Assembly (NCBI RefSeq): GCF_013401515.1
Contig: NZ_CP058529.1
Location: 2,294,001 to 2,358,000, forward strand
From: Halorarum halophilum
Lineage (GTDB): Archaea > Halobacteriota > Halobacteria > Halobacteriales > Haloferacaceae
Reading direction: 5' to 3'
Length of the DNA: 64,000 nt
Shown here: positions 33,503 through 41,000 of the stretch, in pieces
Position numbering within the stretch: the stretch's first letter is position 1
Layout: each line of letters begins with the position of its first letter
Notes under the pieces: model-generated
Database searches by the model: none
The model's input: the letters and a program-made list of their open reading frames with translations, nothing else
What the model was told of the DNA's origin: nothing
Position numbers and translations under genes: made by a program

Positions 33503-34498
33503 TCAGCTCCCCCTGATAAGCTGATGTGCAATTCCACATGCAGAGAGGGCGAACCCGGCGACAGTAAGCACGAATGGGTCACTTAGCGCTTCGAACTCCT
33601 CACCGGCGGAATCATTGGAGAAGAAGCCTCTCCTCTCTACCTTGTCGTTCTGGCTGGTTTCGTTCCCTGTTTGAGTTCTTGGCGGTCTGGTTGTTAATGA
33701 ACCGGATGCCTCTGTTGCTTTAGGTGAGGGTTCTACTGTCGGTTCTGACGTACCTGCAGTAGTCTCAACTGGCGTCATTTCCTGTGTCTCAGTCGATTTC
33801 TTCTCCACCGAGCTAATGGTCATCCCTTCTCCAATCTGCGCTGTGATTGACAACGGTTCGTCAACGTAGAATTTTCTCTCATATTCGATGGAGCCGCCGT
33901 TCTTGTTCGGGATTGAAATTGAGAAGTCGATAGACCCAATTAGCTCCATGCCGGTGTACGGGGAGTCATCGACAACGACGAAACCCTCGTGGTTTGTGGT
34001 AAGGGAGTTCGGACCCGTTCCCCAATAATCACCATCTACACCTTCCGCGTATAATCTTACATCAGCATTCCCAACGGGATTTCCTTCAGAATCAAGCGCT
34101 CGAGCCTCTACAAGATGGGCTTGTTCAATCTGAAGCGTACCAAGGTCATTATTTCCCGGAACCGTAGGATATCGACCGAGCGAACAGACATGGGGTATTC
34201 CGTCCGGCTTTTGTGGCAATGGGCCGTATTTATATTTATAAAACCCCACTCGGCAGTGAGTATTCGCTGGTACCTCTTGTTTGAATCGTCCTTCTTGGTC
34301 AGTGACTGTCCTTGAACTGCCTCCTTTTTTAGAGCCAACCTCTACCGCCCGTTGTGCGATTGGGTCGCCCATATAGTCTACAACTTGGCCCTGAAGGACA
34401 GCATTGTTCGCTGCTGAAACCGTAGAACTGAGACCAGCTCCAACAATTGCGCTTGCACCAATTGAGGAGAGGAATGTCCGGCGTCGACAACTACTCAT
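33503..34498 (-). CDS. Tat-exported, membrane-anchored protein with carboxypeptidase-regulatory-like domains, 331 aa
   Basis: The N-terminus CRRRTFLSSIGASAIVGAG is a twin-arginine signal peptide with cleavage near TVSAA. Two Ig-like/carboxypeptidase-regulatory-like repeats follow (LQGQVVDYMGDPIAQRAVEV near 35; VEARALDSEGNPVGNADVRLYA near 130), then a Ser/Thr/Pro-rich spacer (about 230-280) probably glycosylated, and a C-terminal hydrophobic anchor (DPFVLTVAGFALSACGIA). ATTAAATAC about 24-32 bp upstream is a likely TATA box. Surface exposed; function unknown. Confidence 0.75.
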   Translation of the reverse strand: MSSCRRRTFLSSIGASAIVGAGLSSTVSAANNAVLQGQVVDYMGDPIAQRAVEVGSKKGGSSRTVTDQEGRFKQEVPANTHCRVGFYKYKYGPLPQKPDGIPHVCSLGRYPTVPGNNDLGTLQIEQAHLVEARALDSEGNPVGNADVRLYAEGVDGDYWGTGPNSLTTNHEGFVVVDDSPYTGMELIGSIDFSISIPNKNGGSIEYERKFYVDEPLSITAQIGEGMTISSVEKKSTETQEMTPVETTAGTSEPTVEPSPKATEASGSLTTRPPRTQTGNETSQNDKVERRGFFSNDSAGEEFEALSDPFVLTVAGFALSACGIAHQLIRGS

Positions 34499-34750
34499 CT
34501 GGAGTGGGAAACAACTAGGACATTAAATACATGTCGGGGAGAGTATCTTCTATAATATCTAGTTGCACATGAGACAGAGTAGCTTCTCATCCATCATAGC
34601 CCACACTTCTCCGAGAATGCGCTCCAATAACGCTCATCCGTCCATAAACCTCGACTCAATATCTTCGAAGTCACATAGGAGACTTGACTGAACGCACCTG
34701 GGTTGCCACTGTATTTCCATTTTGAGCTTGTGAAGAAATGAAGGTGTGGG

Positions 34751-35074
34751 TCAGACGACGGAATCCATACCACCGACCGTTAACCGGCCATCAGTTGCGT
34801 CCAACCAGTCGTCCTTCGTCATCGGGTCAGGGCCGTCGACGAATCTCACACGCTCACGTCGAAGTGCGTCTCTCTGGGACCGGTGAATCTGCGCCTCACC
34901 ACCTTCGAGGGCCAGTTTGAACGCCCCCGCGGCAGCCTTGATATGGCGGCACGGGTCCTCCTCAGAGTCACCGTCGTAATCACAGTTGCAGTGCGCCTCC
35001 GACTCCTGCTCTGGCTCGTCGAGCGCGAACGTGACCGAGAACACGTCCACGAGAAACATCCACTCTGGAGTCAA
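34751..35074 (-). CDS. SWIM-type zinc-finger protein, 107 aa
   Basis: HCNCDYDGDSEEDPCRHIKAA (residues about 28-48) is the C-x-C-xn-C-x-H SWIM zinc finger, a DNA- or protein-binding module. The start overlaps the stop of the upstream zinc-ribbon gene by 4 bp. It is the last gene of a five-gene minus-strand operon of tiny proteins; similar SWIM proteins occur on haloarchaeal plasmids and viruses. Confidence 0.7.
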   Translation of the reverse strand: MTPEWMFLVDVFSVTFALDEPEQESEAHCNCDYDGDSEEDPCRHIKAAAGAFKLALEGGEAQIHRSQRDALRRERVRFVDGPDPMTKDDWLDATDGRLTVGGMDSVV

Positions 35075-35226
35075 TCCCCCTTCCTCTCAGGCGACCAGTC
35101 AGCGAAGTAACGCAGGTCGAACCGTATCTCGCACTCTGGGCAGGCTTTGAGGTGGTCTGCGAGACCATCGACGGATTCCGTGATGTGAGCCAGCCCACAT
35201 CGCGGGCAGGGAGGTTCCTCACTCAT
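35071..35226 (-). CDS. Zinc-ribbon micro-protein, 51 aa
   Basis: ATG at 35226 gives MSEEPPCPRCGLAHITES ... LKACPECEIRFDLRYF: two C-x2-C knuckles. ATG overlaps the preceding gene by 8 bp and its stop overlaps the SWIM gene by 4 bp (ATGA). Tight overlaps on both sides support reality. Function unknown. Confidence 0.65.
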   Translation of the reverse strand: MSEEPPCPRCGLAHITESVDGLADHLKACPECEIRFDLRYFADWSPERKGD

Positions 35227-35581
35227 CGCTCTCTCCCTTCTGCGCCTCTTTGTATTCCTCCCAATTCTCCTCAAACCGTTCCTGCTCCTCTTCCCAGTCA
35301 GCGAGTTCCTGCTCCCAGTCGGGCTCTGAGATGGAATCCTGTAGGTCACGTTCGACTCGGCGGATGTGTTTTCGCAATTGGTCTGGGGACAAGCCCCTAA
35401 GCCGTGGATGGGAGATTGAAGGGCCAGGCATTCGCGGTGGGCCGCGAGACGAAGCCATCATCTCCATCTGAGCGAGTTGCTCGCGTGCCATTCTCAACTC
35501 CGCACGTAATTCGTCAGCTGGGTCCTCACTCGCAGGAACGATTGGAACGCGTTCTGGTTCCCACCGCGGTTCCCGCGTCAT
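35219..35581 (-). CDS. Acidic coiled-coil protein, 120 aa
   Basis: Charged helices dominate: DELRAELRMAREQLAQMEMM (about 23-42) and QLRKHIRRVERDLQDSI, then an E/W-rich helix near 88-112. No enzyme motif. Overlaps both neighbours (4 and 8 bp) within the five-gene operon. Confidence 0.65.
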   Translation of the reverse strand: MTREPRWEPERVPIVPASEDPADELRAELRMAREQLAQMEMMASSRGPPRMPGPSISHPRLRGLSPDQLRKHIRRVERDLQDSISEPDWEQELADWEEEQERFEENWEEYKEAQKGESDE

Positions 35582-35913
35582 TCAGCCCCTTCGTCTGGTT
35601 CTCGAATAACGATGATGTCGTCCCAGATAACCGCATCCTCCTCTTCAGCGAGGTCAACGGCCTTCCGCGCTGCTTCTCTTGTACTCGAGAAGAACCCCCA
35701 CGACTCGCGTACGGTACGGGCCCCATCCTCATTCACCGCGGCACGAAGAACTACGTCGTGCGCCTCATGCGGTTCCTCAAGCGTCTTATCGTCGTCTTCA
35801 GGAATGCGGTACACGCAGATGTGCGGTCGGTCTACTGGTCGGCCGTCTACGATGCGGTCGGAGTTGATGTGGTCTGAAACGTGGCCCTCGACCCCAGCAT
35901 CCTCCAGTGTCAT
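35578..35913 (-). CDS. Small alpha/beta protein, 111 aa
   Basis: Residues 35-110 alternate strands and helices (HDVVLRAAVNEDGARTVRES, AARKAVDLAEEEDAVIWDDIIVI), suggesting a compact fold; no family recognised. It overlaps the upstream and downstream genes by 4 bp each in the five-gene operon. Confidence 0.6.
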   Translation of the reverse strand: MTLEDAGVEGHVSDHINSDRIVDGRPVDRPHICVYRIPEDDDKTLEEPHEAHDVVLRAAVNEDGARTVRESWGFFSSTREAARKAVDLAEEEDAVIWDDIIVIREPDEGAE

Positions 35914-36065
35914 TCGCCCTCTGGCGCAGTTAGAGCCCGGCGGGCCATCATCTCACCGACAGTGTTGATGCCGTCCATCTGGTCGACGTTGACCCTTCGC
36001 TGCTCCTCTGCGACTAACTCGTGGGAGGCGTTGTCCCCGCAGTCAACAGGTTCTGTCGATGCCAT
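35910..36065 (-). CDS. First gene of the tiny-gene operon, 51 aa
   Basis: ATG at 36065 gives MASTEPVDCGDNASHELVAE and ends RALTAPEGE. Its TGA overlaps the next ATG (35910-35913). CATATACAG about 20-28 bp upstream on the minus strand is a good TATA box, placing the operon promoter in the 96-bp divergent gap 36066-36161. Not recognised. Confidence 0.55.
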   Translation of the reverse strand: MASTEPVDCGDNASHELVAEEQRRVNVDQMDGINTVGEMMARRALTAPEGE

Positions 36066-36161
36066 ACTGTGATGTCATCGCGGCTGTATATGAGGTCGAG
36101 AGCTTATACGCAGGCCACAGGTCTGGAACAAACCAATAGGGTCCTACTTCGCGAGAGGAGT

Positions 36162-36350
36162 ATGGAAGTGATTCAGCACCTGAGACAGACGTGGCCCCCA
36201 GCTCCCGGCGAGCACGACGATGCGTGGCGAGCATGCCCGCAGTGTGGGACGAAGTACTACATTTCAACCACACACCCTTCGGATGCAATGCGGGCACGCG
36301 AACACCAATCCCAGTGTAGAGGTGCTGAAGTGATGAACAGAATTGATTAA
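36162..36350 (+). CDS. Small zinc-finger-like protein, 62 aa
   Basis: ATG at 36162 (MEVIQHLRQTWPPAPGEHDD). CPQCGTKYY and a later HQSQCRG provide C-x2-C ... H-x3-C ligands for a C2HC zinc finger. It is divergent from the five-gene operon with a shared 96-bp promoter region, so it may regulate it. Confidence 0.55.
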   Translation: MEVIQHLRQTWPPAPGEHDDAWRACPQCGTKYYISTTHPSDAMRAREHQSQCRGAEVMNRID

Positions 36351-36417
36351 CGAAGGAAAGTTGCAAAATCGAAGAGGAGCCAGCCGATGCAACTACTCGT
36401 GTAGAATTGAACGTCAA

Positions 36418-36870
36418 CTACCAAACGCTGTTCTTCGCATATTCAGGATATTCAGCGTATACTTTGTTAATGAGGTCAGAGAGTAGCATATCGTTGTATT
36501 CTTCTTTGAGGTCCTCGGCCAGCGAATAGACCCCTGTTGCTCCCTCGTTATCTATTAAATGCCGTGCCCAAGACCGGCCTTCTTCTGTGAGACGGTAGGT
36601 GTATTTCACCTTCCCGTCCGTGATATCCTCTTCTTCGACGTCGATAAGGTCAGCATCCTCCAATGAATCCAAATCATCGTACAACTCTTTGGAGAATGGC
36701 CCGTAGTCGTATGCGATGAAGCCGTAGTCTGGGCTGTCAAGCGATGACTTTGACTCCTCTTCTAACTCCTGCTCCATAAGGAAGACGAGCTTCTGAAGGC
36801 GCGTGCGACCCTCAATTTCATCTCCCTCACAAGCACCCAATAATGCCAGTGGGAGCAATTTCCTGTGCAT
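36418..36870 (-). CDS. Panacea/YwgA-like protein coupled to a TrmB-type regulator, 150 aa
   Basis: RTRLQKLVFLMEQELEEE (residues about 22-39) and YGFIAYDYGPFSKELYDDLDSL (about 49-70) repeat the R-L-Q-K ... GP-(F/Y)-S pattern of the 7372-7854 protein, here followed by a winged-helix-like end (YTYRLTEEGRSWARHL). The start overlaps the stop of the TrmB-type gene by one base. A regulator-antitoxin-like pair is possible. Confidence 0.65.
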   Translation of the reverse strand: MHRKLLPLALLGACEGDEIEGRTRLQKLVFLMEQELEEESKSSLDSPDYGFIAYDYGPFSKELYDDLDSLEDADLIDVEEEDITDGKVKYTYRLTEEGRSWARHLIDNEGATGVYSLAEDLKEEYNDMLLSDLINKVYAEYPEYAKNSVW

Positions 36871-37607
36871 TATGCGTGCACCTTGTTTGCTGACTCATAA
36901 ATTGATGCGAAGTGCTCTGTGAAAATCTTTGCTGTGCCAGCATCATGGAAGAGCATCCCTGTATCGCCTTGATTGAGATTAATCAATACCGTCCCTTCAT
37001 CGCCCACATAGAACGAGGTATCAACCTTATCAGCTTCCCTGAATTTGGCACTCGGAATCTCCTCTGCAACGTTTTGGAGTGCTTGACGGCCACTCCAGCC
37101 CACAATTCTCACATCAATCCCTTCCTCAGCCTTCGATTGAAGGAGGTCTTTGTCTCTGGATGAAAGCCAGAACGTACGTTCAAGAATCCAAATTCGTTCC
37201 TGCGCCTGCTCGAAGAGCTCACGAGCCTTGACCGACGCAGCAGCGACACCGGTAGTTACCCATGCGGGATGCGATTCCGATTCAAGATTTAGGTCATACG
37301 CGGGCTCCAGAGCCTCAATCGCCTCAACAGCCATATCTTCGAATCTTCGCTGATTTGGCTCAATGAGCTTTCGAGGATTTTGCGCATCCCAGTTCGTCGG
37401 TTGGACACCCTGTTTCACAACCGCGTCTTGGCTGTGTAAATTGTTCAGGATATCGTAAACACGTCCTTGGGGGATGTCCGCTCGAACTACGACCTCAGAT
37501 GCTTCTAAGGGCCCATAGCGAACAAGGACCCTGTAAGCGGCTGCTTCGTACTTTCCCCACTCCATGATTGTTTGGAGCGACTCATCGAGGTCGTAGCTAT
37601 CTACCAC
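36870..37607 (-). CDS. TrmB-family regulator with C-terminal PLD-like ligand domain, 245 aa
   Basis: The N-terminal winged helix (residues about 15-75: YEAAAYRVLVRYGPLEASEVVVRADIPQGRVYDILNNL) is the TrmB DNA-binding domain. The C-terminal part (about 115-240: WILERTFWLSSRDKDLLQSKAEEGIDVRIVGWSG ... LFHDAGTAKIFTEHF) looks like the phospholipase-D-like domain found in TrmB-like proteins, lacking an HKD site. Canonical TrmB senses sugars, but no sugar genes are nearby; here it is joined to a Panacea-like gene. Confidence 0.8.
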   Translation of the reverse strand: MVDSYDLDESLQTIMEWGKYEAAAYRVLVRYGPLEASEVVVRADIPQGRVYDILNNLHSQDAVVKQGVQPTNWDAQNPRKLIEPNQRRFEDMAVEAIEALEPAYDLNLESESHPAWVTTGVAAASVKARELFEQAQERIWILERTFWLSSRDKDLLQSKAEEGIDVRIVGWSGRQALQNVAEEIPSAKFREADKVDTSFYVGDEGTVLINLNQGDTGMLFHDAGTAKIFTEHFASIYESANKVHA

Positions 37608-37766
37608 AGAAACAACAACAAACGTGGTTGTATATCAAAACATCGCTCAGTGGTGCTAATGGTGCAACGAATTGCGTGGTTTAAGCTATGATATAAACCC
37701 ACCCCCTCCGTTTGTGTCAGCGTAACGCGACCATGGCGAAAGGAGCGCAAACCAGGGGGTTCGCGG

Positions 37767-38549
37767 GTGGATAGTAGCTATCTCACTGGACCGGTTCCAC
37801 GGATAGAAGCAAAGCCTGAGCATCTAGAACTCATCTCGAAAGCGAGGACAGCTGAGGCGATGATGCTCGATTACCCTCACGCGCGACGCTTGGAGCAGAA
37901 TGGAGTTGACCTCTCTGAACTTGACGCCAAAGTCATTCTTACCTCCACGATTCCCGACGAAGAACTGGAAGAGTGGTTCCCAGAACGGGAATTGGCGCTT
38001 GCCGAGCGCATCGGGGCCGATGCTATCGTCCCGTGCGACCGTCCAGTCTATGACCGTGACTCGCGTGCTCAACGAATTGAAACAATCCAGACGTACGTAG
38101 CAGACCTCTCGGATATCGTTCCCAGGTTTCAGGCTGCCGGCGTTGAGACGGTTCCTTTGGTAAAAGGAGAAACCGAGTTCGAACGGGGCCTGTGCTACAA
38201 CGCATTCGATGAACTCGGATGTTCTAGGGTCGCGTACTACTGTGTGCAGTATTTCAGCTATGGATTTCGCTATCAGGCACTCTTAGACCGTATTCAACGA
38301 ATCTCACTCGAATACAACCCAGACAACATGATGCTAATCGGTTTCCAGTCAGAGAACTTGGTATCGGAATTCCCACCATGCATTACCGGAGTCGCCGGTC
38401 AGCGATGGTTACGCAAATCGAACCCTCGTAACGTGTCAATAGAGAAATCAGCACTTGACTACGACCGATGGAGTCGACAGGTCACTTCTGCTCTCTGTAT
38501 CGGGCAACCGCCGCTTCATGCATTCGAGGATGCACGGGGGTGGGCGTGA
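37767..38549 (+). CDS. TIM-barrel-like protein, first gene of the CBASS-like operon, 260 aa
   Basis: GTG start at 37767, preceded by a 14-codon ORF (37733-37774) that overlaps it. The fold pattern (ALAERIGADAIVPCDRPV, AAGVETVPLVKGE, RVAYYCVQYFSYGFRYQAL, NMMLIGFQSE) suggests a beta/alpha barrel, perhaps distantly like tRNA-guanine transglycosylases; there is no firm family. Stop and next ATG overlap as TGATG. Such coupling implies function with the CD-NTase. ATATAAACC at about 37691-37699 is the likely TATA box. Confidence 0.6.
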   Translation: MDSSYLTGPVPRIEAKPEHLELISKARTAEAMMLDYPHARRLEQNGVDLSELDAKVILTSTIPDEELEEWFPERELALAERIGADAIVPCDRPVYDRDSRAQRIETIQTYVADLSDIVPRFQAAGVETVPLVKGETEFERGLCYNAFDELGCSRVAYYCVQYFSYGFRYQALLDRIQRISLEYNPDNMMLIGFQSENLVSEFPPCITGVAGQRWLRKSNPRNVSIEKSALDYDRWSRQVTSALCIGQPPLHAFEDARGWA

Positions 38550-39487
38550 TGGGCACTGGAATCGCGCCGCCAGGCCATCCCGACAATCGGGAGGAGGAAG
38601 AATCCGTGGGGGCCAGTTCCGAGCAAACCTCGTTAGACGACTACGCTAACGAGACCGGTCCCACGAATCGGCAAGGAGAGACAATCAACGAACGTCGCGA
38701 GCGAATCCAGCAGATACTGGAAGAAGAGATGGATATCGTGGAGAGCCACCAATTTGGGTCCTTTACACGAGGAACGATGGTCGGCCCCCTCTCGGAAGAC
38801 TCCGATACAGACGTGATGTTTGTACTAAGCCGTGAGGAGCACGGAAAGTGGGAACGTGGAAAGAATGGTTCAAGGAACTGTTTGCGTGCGGTGAAGCGTG
38901 CGCTGGAGAAACGATATCCAAACTCGAAGGTGAGTATCGACCGGAACGTCGTGAGCGTCCAGTTCCATGACTTCACTGTAGATGTTGCCCCAGCGTTCCG
39001 AGATGGAACTGGCGGCTACAAAATCCCGGACACGTACAGCAAGGGACGCTCGTGGGTGCGGACAAACCCGAGAGGTTACAAGCAACGATTTGAGGCCGTT
39101 GATAGCGCTCGTGGAGGGCGACTCCAAAAGGTCGCTCGGGTTGCAAAAAAGCTCCGTGAGAATCGCAACATCCCCATCAGCTCGTATCACATGGAGGTGA
39201 TGGCTTACGACTACGTTCATAATCATCCGAATCAAGATGCTTCAACGGAGGAGTTGGTTGAGGGGTTCGTCGAGGAACTTCCCCGGAGGGTCTCACGAGG
39301 CACGCGGGACCCCGTCAACGGTGACCGATTGGACTCGAACATGGACCGCTCGAACCGAAAAGAAGCCATAAAGAAGGCCAAGACAGCCCGCAAGCGAATG
39401 CGGGAAGCAAGTGAGCATCGACGTAGAGGGGAGAGTGAAGCAGCGAACGAAAAGTACGGAGACGCTCTCGGGGAGGACATTGACTGA
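38549..39487 (+). CDS. CD-NTase (CBASS cyclic-nucleotide synthase), 312 aa
   Basis: GSFTRGTMVGPLSEDSDTDV (residues 70-89) has the Gly70-Ser71 and Asp86/Asp88 metal ligands, and FTVDVAPAF gives the third acidic residue (Asp145). This is the SMODS/OAS-like arrangement of CD-NTases, which make cyclic di- or trinucleotides on phage infection. The C-terminal half is helical and basic. It overlaps the SLATT effector gene by one base (TGATG). A typical two-gene core of a CBASS system. Confidence 0.85.
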   Translation: MGTGIAPPGHPDNREEEESVGASSEQTSLDDYANETGPTNRQGETINERRERIQQILEEEMDIVESHQFGSFTRGTMVGPLSEDSDTDVMFVLSREEHGKWERGKNGSRNCLRAVKRALEKRYPNSKVSIDRNVVSVQFHDFTVDVAPAFRDGTGGYKIPDTYSKGRSWVRTNPRGYKQRFEAVDSARGGRLQKVARVAKKLRENRNIPISSYHMEVMAYDYVHNHPNQDASTEELVEGFVEELPRRVSRGTRDPVNGDRLDSNMDRSNRKEAIKKAKTARKRMREASEHRRRGESEAANEKYGDALGEDID

Positions 39488-40026
39488 TGGAGGGACTCCG
39501 GAGTAAGCTGCGTTATCGGGCCGAGAACAAAGCAGATTCAATTTGCTACACGTACAAGCAACACTTCGCCGCCGCCAACTTCTACCGGGCTCTATCTCGG
39601 GCATTAGACTGTGTAATGTTCGTCGCCGCGGCACTGATTCTCGCCACTAACTTCTGGGGGGTCATGCCAAACAGATACATCGCGGTACCCGCGTTGCTCA
39701 TCGCGGCCATCACGGGTTATCGGAGGGGAACAAATCTGGAGGACAGGACAGAGGAATTTCGACGGTCGGCACGGCGCCATCACGTCCTGTTTGATGAGTA
39801 TCGGGATTTCCTCATGATTACCCTTGCCGCAGATGAACTGAGCACAAAGGAACTGCGGTCTGAATTTGACCGTCTTAGTGACGAGCGTCGAGACCTCAAC
39901 CAGACGACACCCGACGCAAGTGAAGTCTGGTACCGTTATGTCAAATGGAAAGGTGAGGACCAGATTCTGGAGGAAATTACAACGACTCCTGAAGCTCGGG
40001 AGGTACTGTCCGGCAAGAACGATTGA
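39487..40026 (+). CDS. SLATT-domain membrane effector of the CBASS-like operon, 179 aa
   Basis: Two hydrophobic segments at about residues 42-60 (VMFVAAALILATNFWGV) and 64-78 (YIAVPALLIAAITGY) form a membrane hairpin preceded by an amphipathic N-terminal helix and followed by a cytoplasmic helical part (RRSARRHHVLFDEYRDFLM). This is the SLATT layout, predicted to make pores when triggered by nucleotide second messengers. ATG overlaps the CD-NTase stop. Confidence 0.8.
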   Translation: MEGLRSKLRYRAENKADSICYTYKQHFAAANFYRALSRALDCVMFVAAALILATNFWGVMPNRYIAVPALLIAAITGYRRGTNLEDRTEEFRRSARRHHVLFDEYRDFLMITLAADELSTKELRSEFDRLSDERRDLNQTTPDASEVWYRYVKWKGEDQILEEITTTPEAREVLSGKND

Positions 40027-40300
40027 GTTGCCTTTGAGGAGATGACGTAAGAGATACGTCTTGACAATTGAACCACTCCGAACTACCAATGGACGCCCTC
40101 TTCGTTCAAGCACTAATCTGAACCGAGTCCAGCAGTGCAATCAGAGAATCCCCTCAACCTCTTGTAGTAACGATGTGCGGGAGGCTTACAGCACTCTCAG
40201 CCTTTGACGTTGTAGCCTTGCGATTACGGATGAATTTATCATACATGGCAGGGAAGGAGTGGTAGCATCTAGACAACTGGATGCATTAGTGACCATACCG
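40027..40300. other. Gap after the CBASS-like operon
   Basis: 274 bp with no supported ORF. GAATTTATCATACAT at about 40230 is AT-rich and could be a promoter for the small membrane gene downstream. Confidence 0.35.
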
Positions 40301-40559
40301 ATGAGTGAAGGCAAATCTACGCTGGACGAGGTTTGGAAGCGAAAGGTGCAGTATTATGTCTGCAGCATCTATTACGTTCGACTTTTCCCGGCTCTCTGCG
40401 GCCCCTATGGTCGTATTCTGCAGCACCGTACTGTTGTTGGCGGCACTCGGCGCCGTCGTGATGATGGGCGAAACAACCGCGGCACTCGTGCTTGTGGCTA
40501 TATTCGTCTTGGTAGGACTATCGATATTCGCGCTCAGCGCGTACGACATCTGGTGCTAA
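40301..40559 (+). pseudogene. Small two-TM membrane protein gene, probably frameshifted
   Basis: One frame starts MSEGKSTLDEVWKRKVQYY at 40301. Another, from ATG 40356, gives MSAASITFDFSRLSAA and two hydrophobic segments (VVFCSTVLLLAALGAVVMM; ALVLVAIFVLVGLSIFAL) and ends at 40559. Joined at about 40352-40356 they would give an 86-residue membrane protein with a charged N-terminus. Alternatively the 67-residue ORF 40356-40559 is complete. Function unknown. Confidence 0.4.
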
Positions 40560-40926
40560 CAGGCTACTAACAAGTTGGGATGAATTACCCCGCTCAGCTA
40601 ACTGCTGGCGGTGTTTTTTGAAAGGTGCAGATTAGAGGTTTTGCAGCTCCATTTCCCGACTGTGCGGCACACCACTAGTTGGGAGAGCGGTTGTGTCGCC
40701 AGTCCGTCGGTTGGAGTTGACTTCCGCCTGAGTGACGGACAGGGAACTCTTACTCCTTGACCATTATAAAGCTTGGCGAAGGTGGACGAAGGGGCTCAAT
40801 GGTTATGATTGATAGAAGTTGGAGAATTGGATATCTCGCCGGAACCAATGTGAGCGATTGTAAATAAAAATAGAGAGTCTTAGACATATTCGTGAGAAGT
40901 GTGTGGATATATGATATCCATATCAG
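40560..40926. other. Right-end gap of the element, 367 bp
   Basis: AT-rich at its right half (GATTGTAAATAAAAATAG near 40857). GTGGATATATGATATCCATATCAG near 40908 contains the palindrome GGATATATGATATCC (one mismatch), a possible integrase arm or accessory site next to the core repeat. No gene seen. Confidence 0.4.
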
Positions 40927-40962
40927 CTACAAGTAGTTGTAGTACTCGTCCTTGCGACCCAT
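40927..40962 (-). pseudogene. rlmE: Leftover 5' end of the original rlmE, 11 codons
   Basis: Minus-strand reading from ATG at 40962: Met-Gly-Arg-Lys-Asp-Glu-Tyr-Tyr-Asn, then Tyr-Leu-stop contributed by the element. Joining the first nine codons to codon 8 onward of the present rlmE restores [19 protein letters not shown], a natural-looking RlmE start. This is the piece cut off by integration. Confidence 0.75.
40936..40950. repeat. attR candidate: second copy of the 15-bp core
   Basis: GTTGTAGTACTCGTC, identical to 4666-4680. Outside bases differ on both sides. On the minus strand it encodes DEYYN inside the leftover rlmE start. Confidence 0.8.
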
Positions 40963-41000
40963 TTCCTCTCAGTAGCGGGCCGAGGCGGTTATGCGGTTCG
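40963..41000 (-). promoter_or_regulatory. Orphan original rlmE promoter
   Basis: Minus-strand CCGCATAACC at 40987-40996 lies 25-34 bp before the leftover ATG (40962), a normal TATA position. After integration it can only drive the 11-codon remnant and whatever lies beyond in the element. Confidence 0.45.

Larger units (their letters stand above)
4666..40950. mobile_element. About 36.3-kb integrated element (defence island) inserted in the 5' end of rlmE
   Basis: The left edge carries an RHH gene and a tyrosine integrase. The edges share a perfect 15-bp direct repeat, GTTGTAGTACTCGTC, at 4666-4680 and 40936-40950, giving an excisable length of 36,270 bp. The interior is AT-richer than both flanks and holds restriction, CBASS-like, HEPN/CARF and plasmid-type genes. 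The right repeat is followed by a leftover rlmE start and promoter and then by pcn, so rlmE and pcn were probably divergent neighbours before insertion. A second recombinase and a replication-like gene inside suggest the element is composite. Confidence 0.85.
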
